This document shows, piece by piece, positions 6,439 through 6,555 of a stretch of 6,555 nucleotides of DNA. Every line of letters starts with the position of its first letter. The first letter of the stretch is position 1. A program made the position numbers and the translations under genes. The stretch spans positions 1 to 6,555 of the forward strand of contig CBDUCN010000291.1 of NCBI GenBank assembly GCA_965365655.1, in the 5' to 3' direction. The DNA is from JBFHNV01 sp965365655. GTDB lineage: Bacteria > Pseudomonadota > Gammaproteobacteria > HK1. The notes under the pieces are model-generated. The model was not told where the DNA came from, made no database searches, and worked only from the letters and a program-made list of their open reading frames with translations.

Positions 6439-6444
6439 CTCCTC
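6439..6444 (-). promoter_or_regulatory. Ribosome binding site of the carbamoyltransferase gene
   Basis: GAGGAG on the minus strand ends three bases before the ATG at 6435. The spacing is short but the match is strong, and the conserved N-terminus begins at this ATG. Confidence 0.55.
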
Positions 6445-6487
6445 GCGCGGGGGGATCCGCTCGGCGCGCCTCGCCCGGCGAGCCGTC

Positions 6488-6511
6488 GGCCGCTCCGTGG
6501 TGCGAGCGGCC
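6488..6511. repeat. Leader hairpin 1 (8-bp stem, 8-base loop)
   Basis: GGCCGCTC (6488-6495) and GAGCGGCC (6504-6511) are exact reverse complements around an eight-base loop. It lies in the untranslated region before the carbamoyltransferase. No T-run follows. It could be an RNA leader structure, a protein-binding site, or background from the high G+C. Confidence 0.5.
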
Positions 6512-6526
6512 CGGCACGCCTGCCGG
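6511..6526. repeat. Leader hairpin 2 (6-bp stem, 4-base loop)
   Basis: CCGGCA (6511-6516) and TGCCGG (6521-6526) pair perfectly around the loop CGCC. It directly abuts leader hairpin 1 and shares base 6511 with it, so the two would be stacked or mutually exclusive by one pair. Confidence 0.45.
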
Positions 6527-6555
6527 CGGCGCGAATGGGGCGGCGTTATAGCACG

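Larger units (their letters stand above)
6436..6555 (-). promoter_or_regulatory. Leader region upstream of the operon with possible -10 element
   Basis: This 120-base stretch precedes the first gene. On the minus strand TATAAC (6550 to 6545) resembles a sigma-70 -10 box and stands out in otherwise GC-only sequence; a matching -35 would lie outside the window. If used, it would give a leader of roughly 100 bases containing the two hairpins listed separately. I see no coding frame with support here, and the end of any upstream gene is not visible. The promoter call is weak. Confidence 0.3.

Noticed and set aside
2450..6517. One 1355-codon open frame on the minus strand spanning three genes
   Set aside because: Only its last 413 codons (from 3691) look like a real protein. 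The upstream part is Arg/Ala/Pro-rich, matches no family and lies out of frame over the carbamoyltransferase and methyltransferase genes. High G+C makes stop codons rare.

Overview
The window is a very GC-rich bacterial segment (by eye about 70 percent G+C or more) in which every supportable gene lies on the minus strand, read from right to left. No taxon marker is present. The G+C content, the frequent GTG starts and the gene families fit a high-GC Gram-negative bacterium such as a proteobacterium, but that is inference.

In order of transcription the layout is: a leader with a possible -10 element and two small hairpins (6555 to 6436); a NodU/CmcH/TobZ-type carbamoyltransferase (6435 to 4792); a 51-base gap holding half of a perfect hairpin; an FkbM-family SAM methyltransferase (4740 to 3691); a GT4-like glycosyltransferase (3691 to 2450); a Wzm-like ABC-2 polysaccharide export permease (2453 to 1587); a Wzt-like ATPase with a C-terminal domain (1567 to 344); and the first 115 codons of a multi-pass membrane protein resembling MATE/ANKH-type transporters (347 to 1, cut by the window edge). 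Three of the five junctions overlap by 1 or 4 bases (TGATG, GTGA, GTGA), so translation is probably coupled and the set looks like one operon.

Together the genes look like part of a surface-polysaccharide locus (O-antigen or capsule-like) of the ABC-transporter-dependent kind. A glycosyltransferase builds the glycan, the carbamoyltransferase and methyltransferase decorate it, and the Wzm/Wzt pair exports it across the inner membrane. The Wzt C-terminal domain may read the finished, possibly capped, chain end. The role of the last membrane protein is not clear. It is unexpected because ABC-dependent export does not need a separate flippase.

The families are known. The less ordinary signals are at the DNA/RNA level: a 38-base near-perfect hairpin inside the methyltransferase gene, whose arm holds the gene's only two CCA proline codons; a perfect 10-bp hairpin whose three-base loop is the putative GTG start of the same gene; and an 18-bp perfect palindrome near the 5' end of the carbamoyltransferase gene. 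I see no RNA gene, CRISPR array, insertion sequence or clear terminator.
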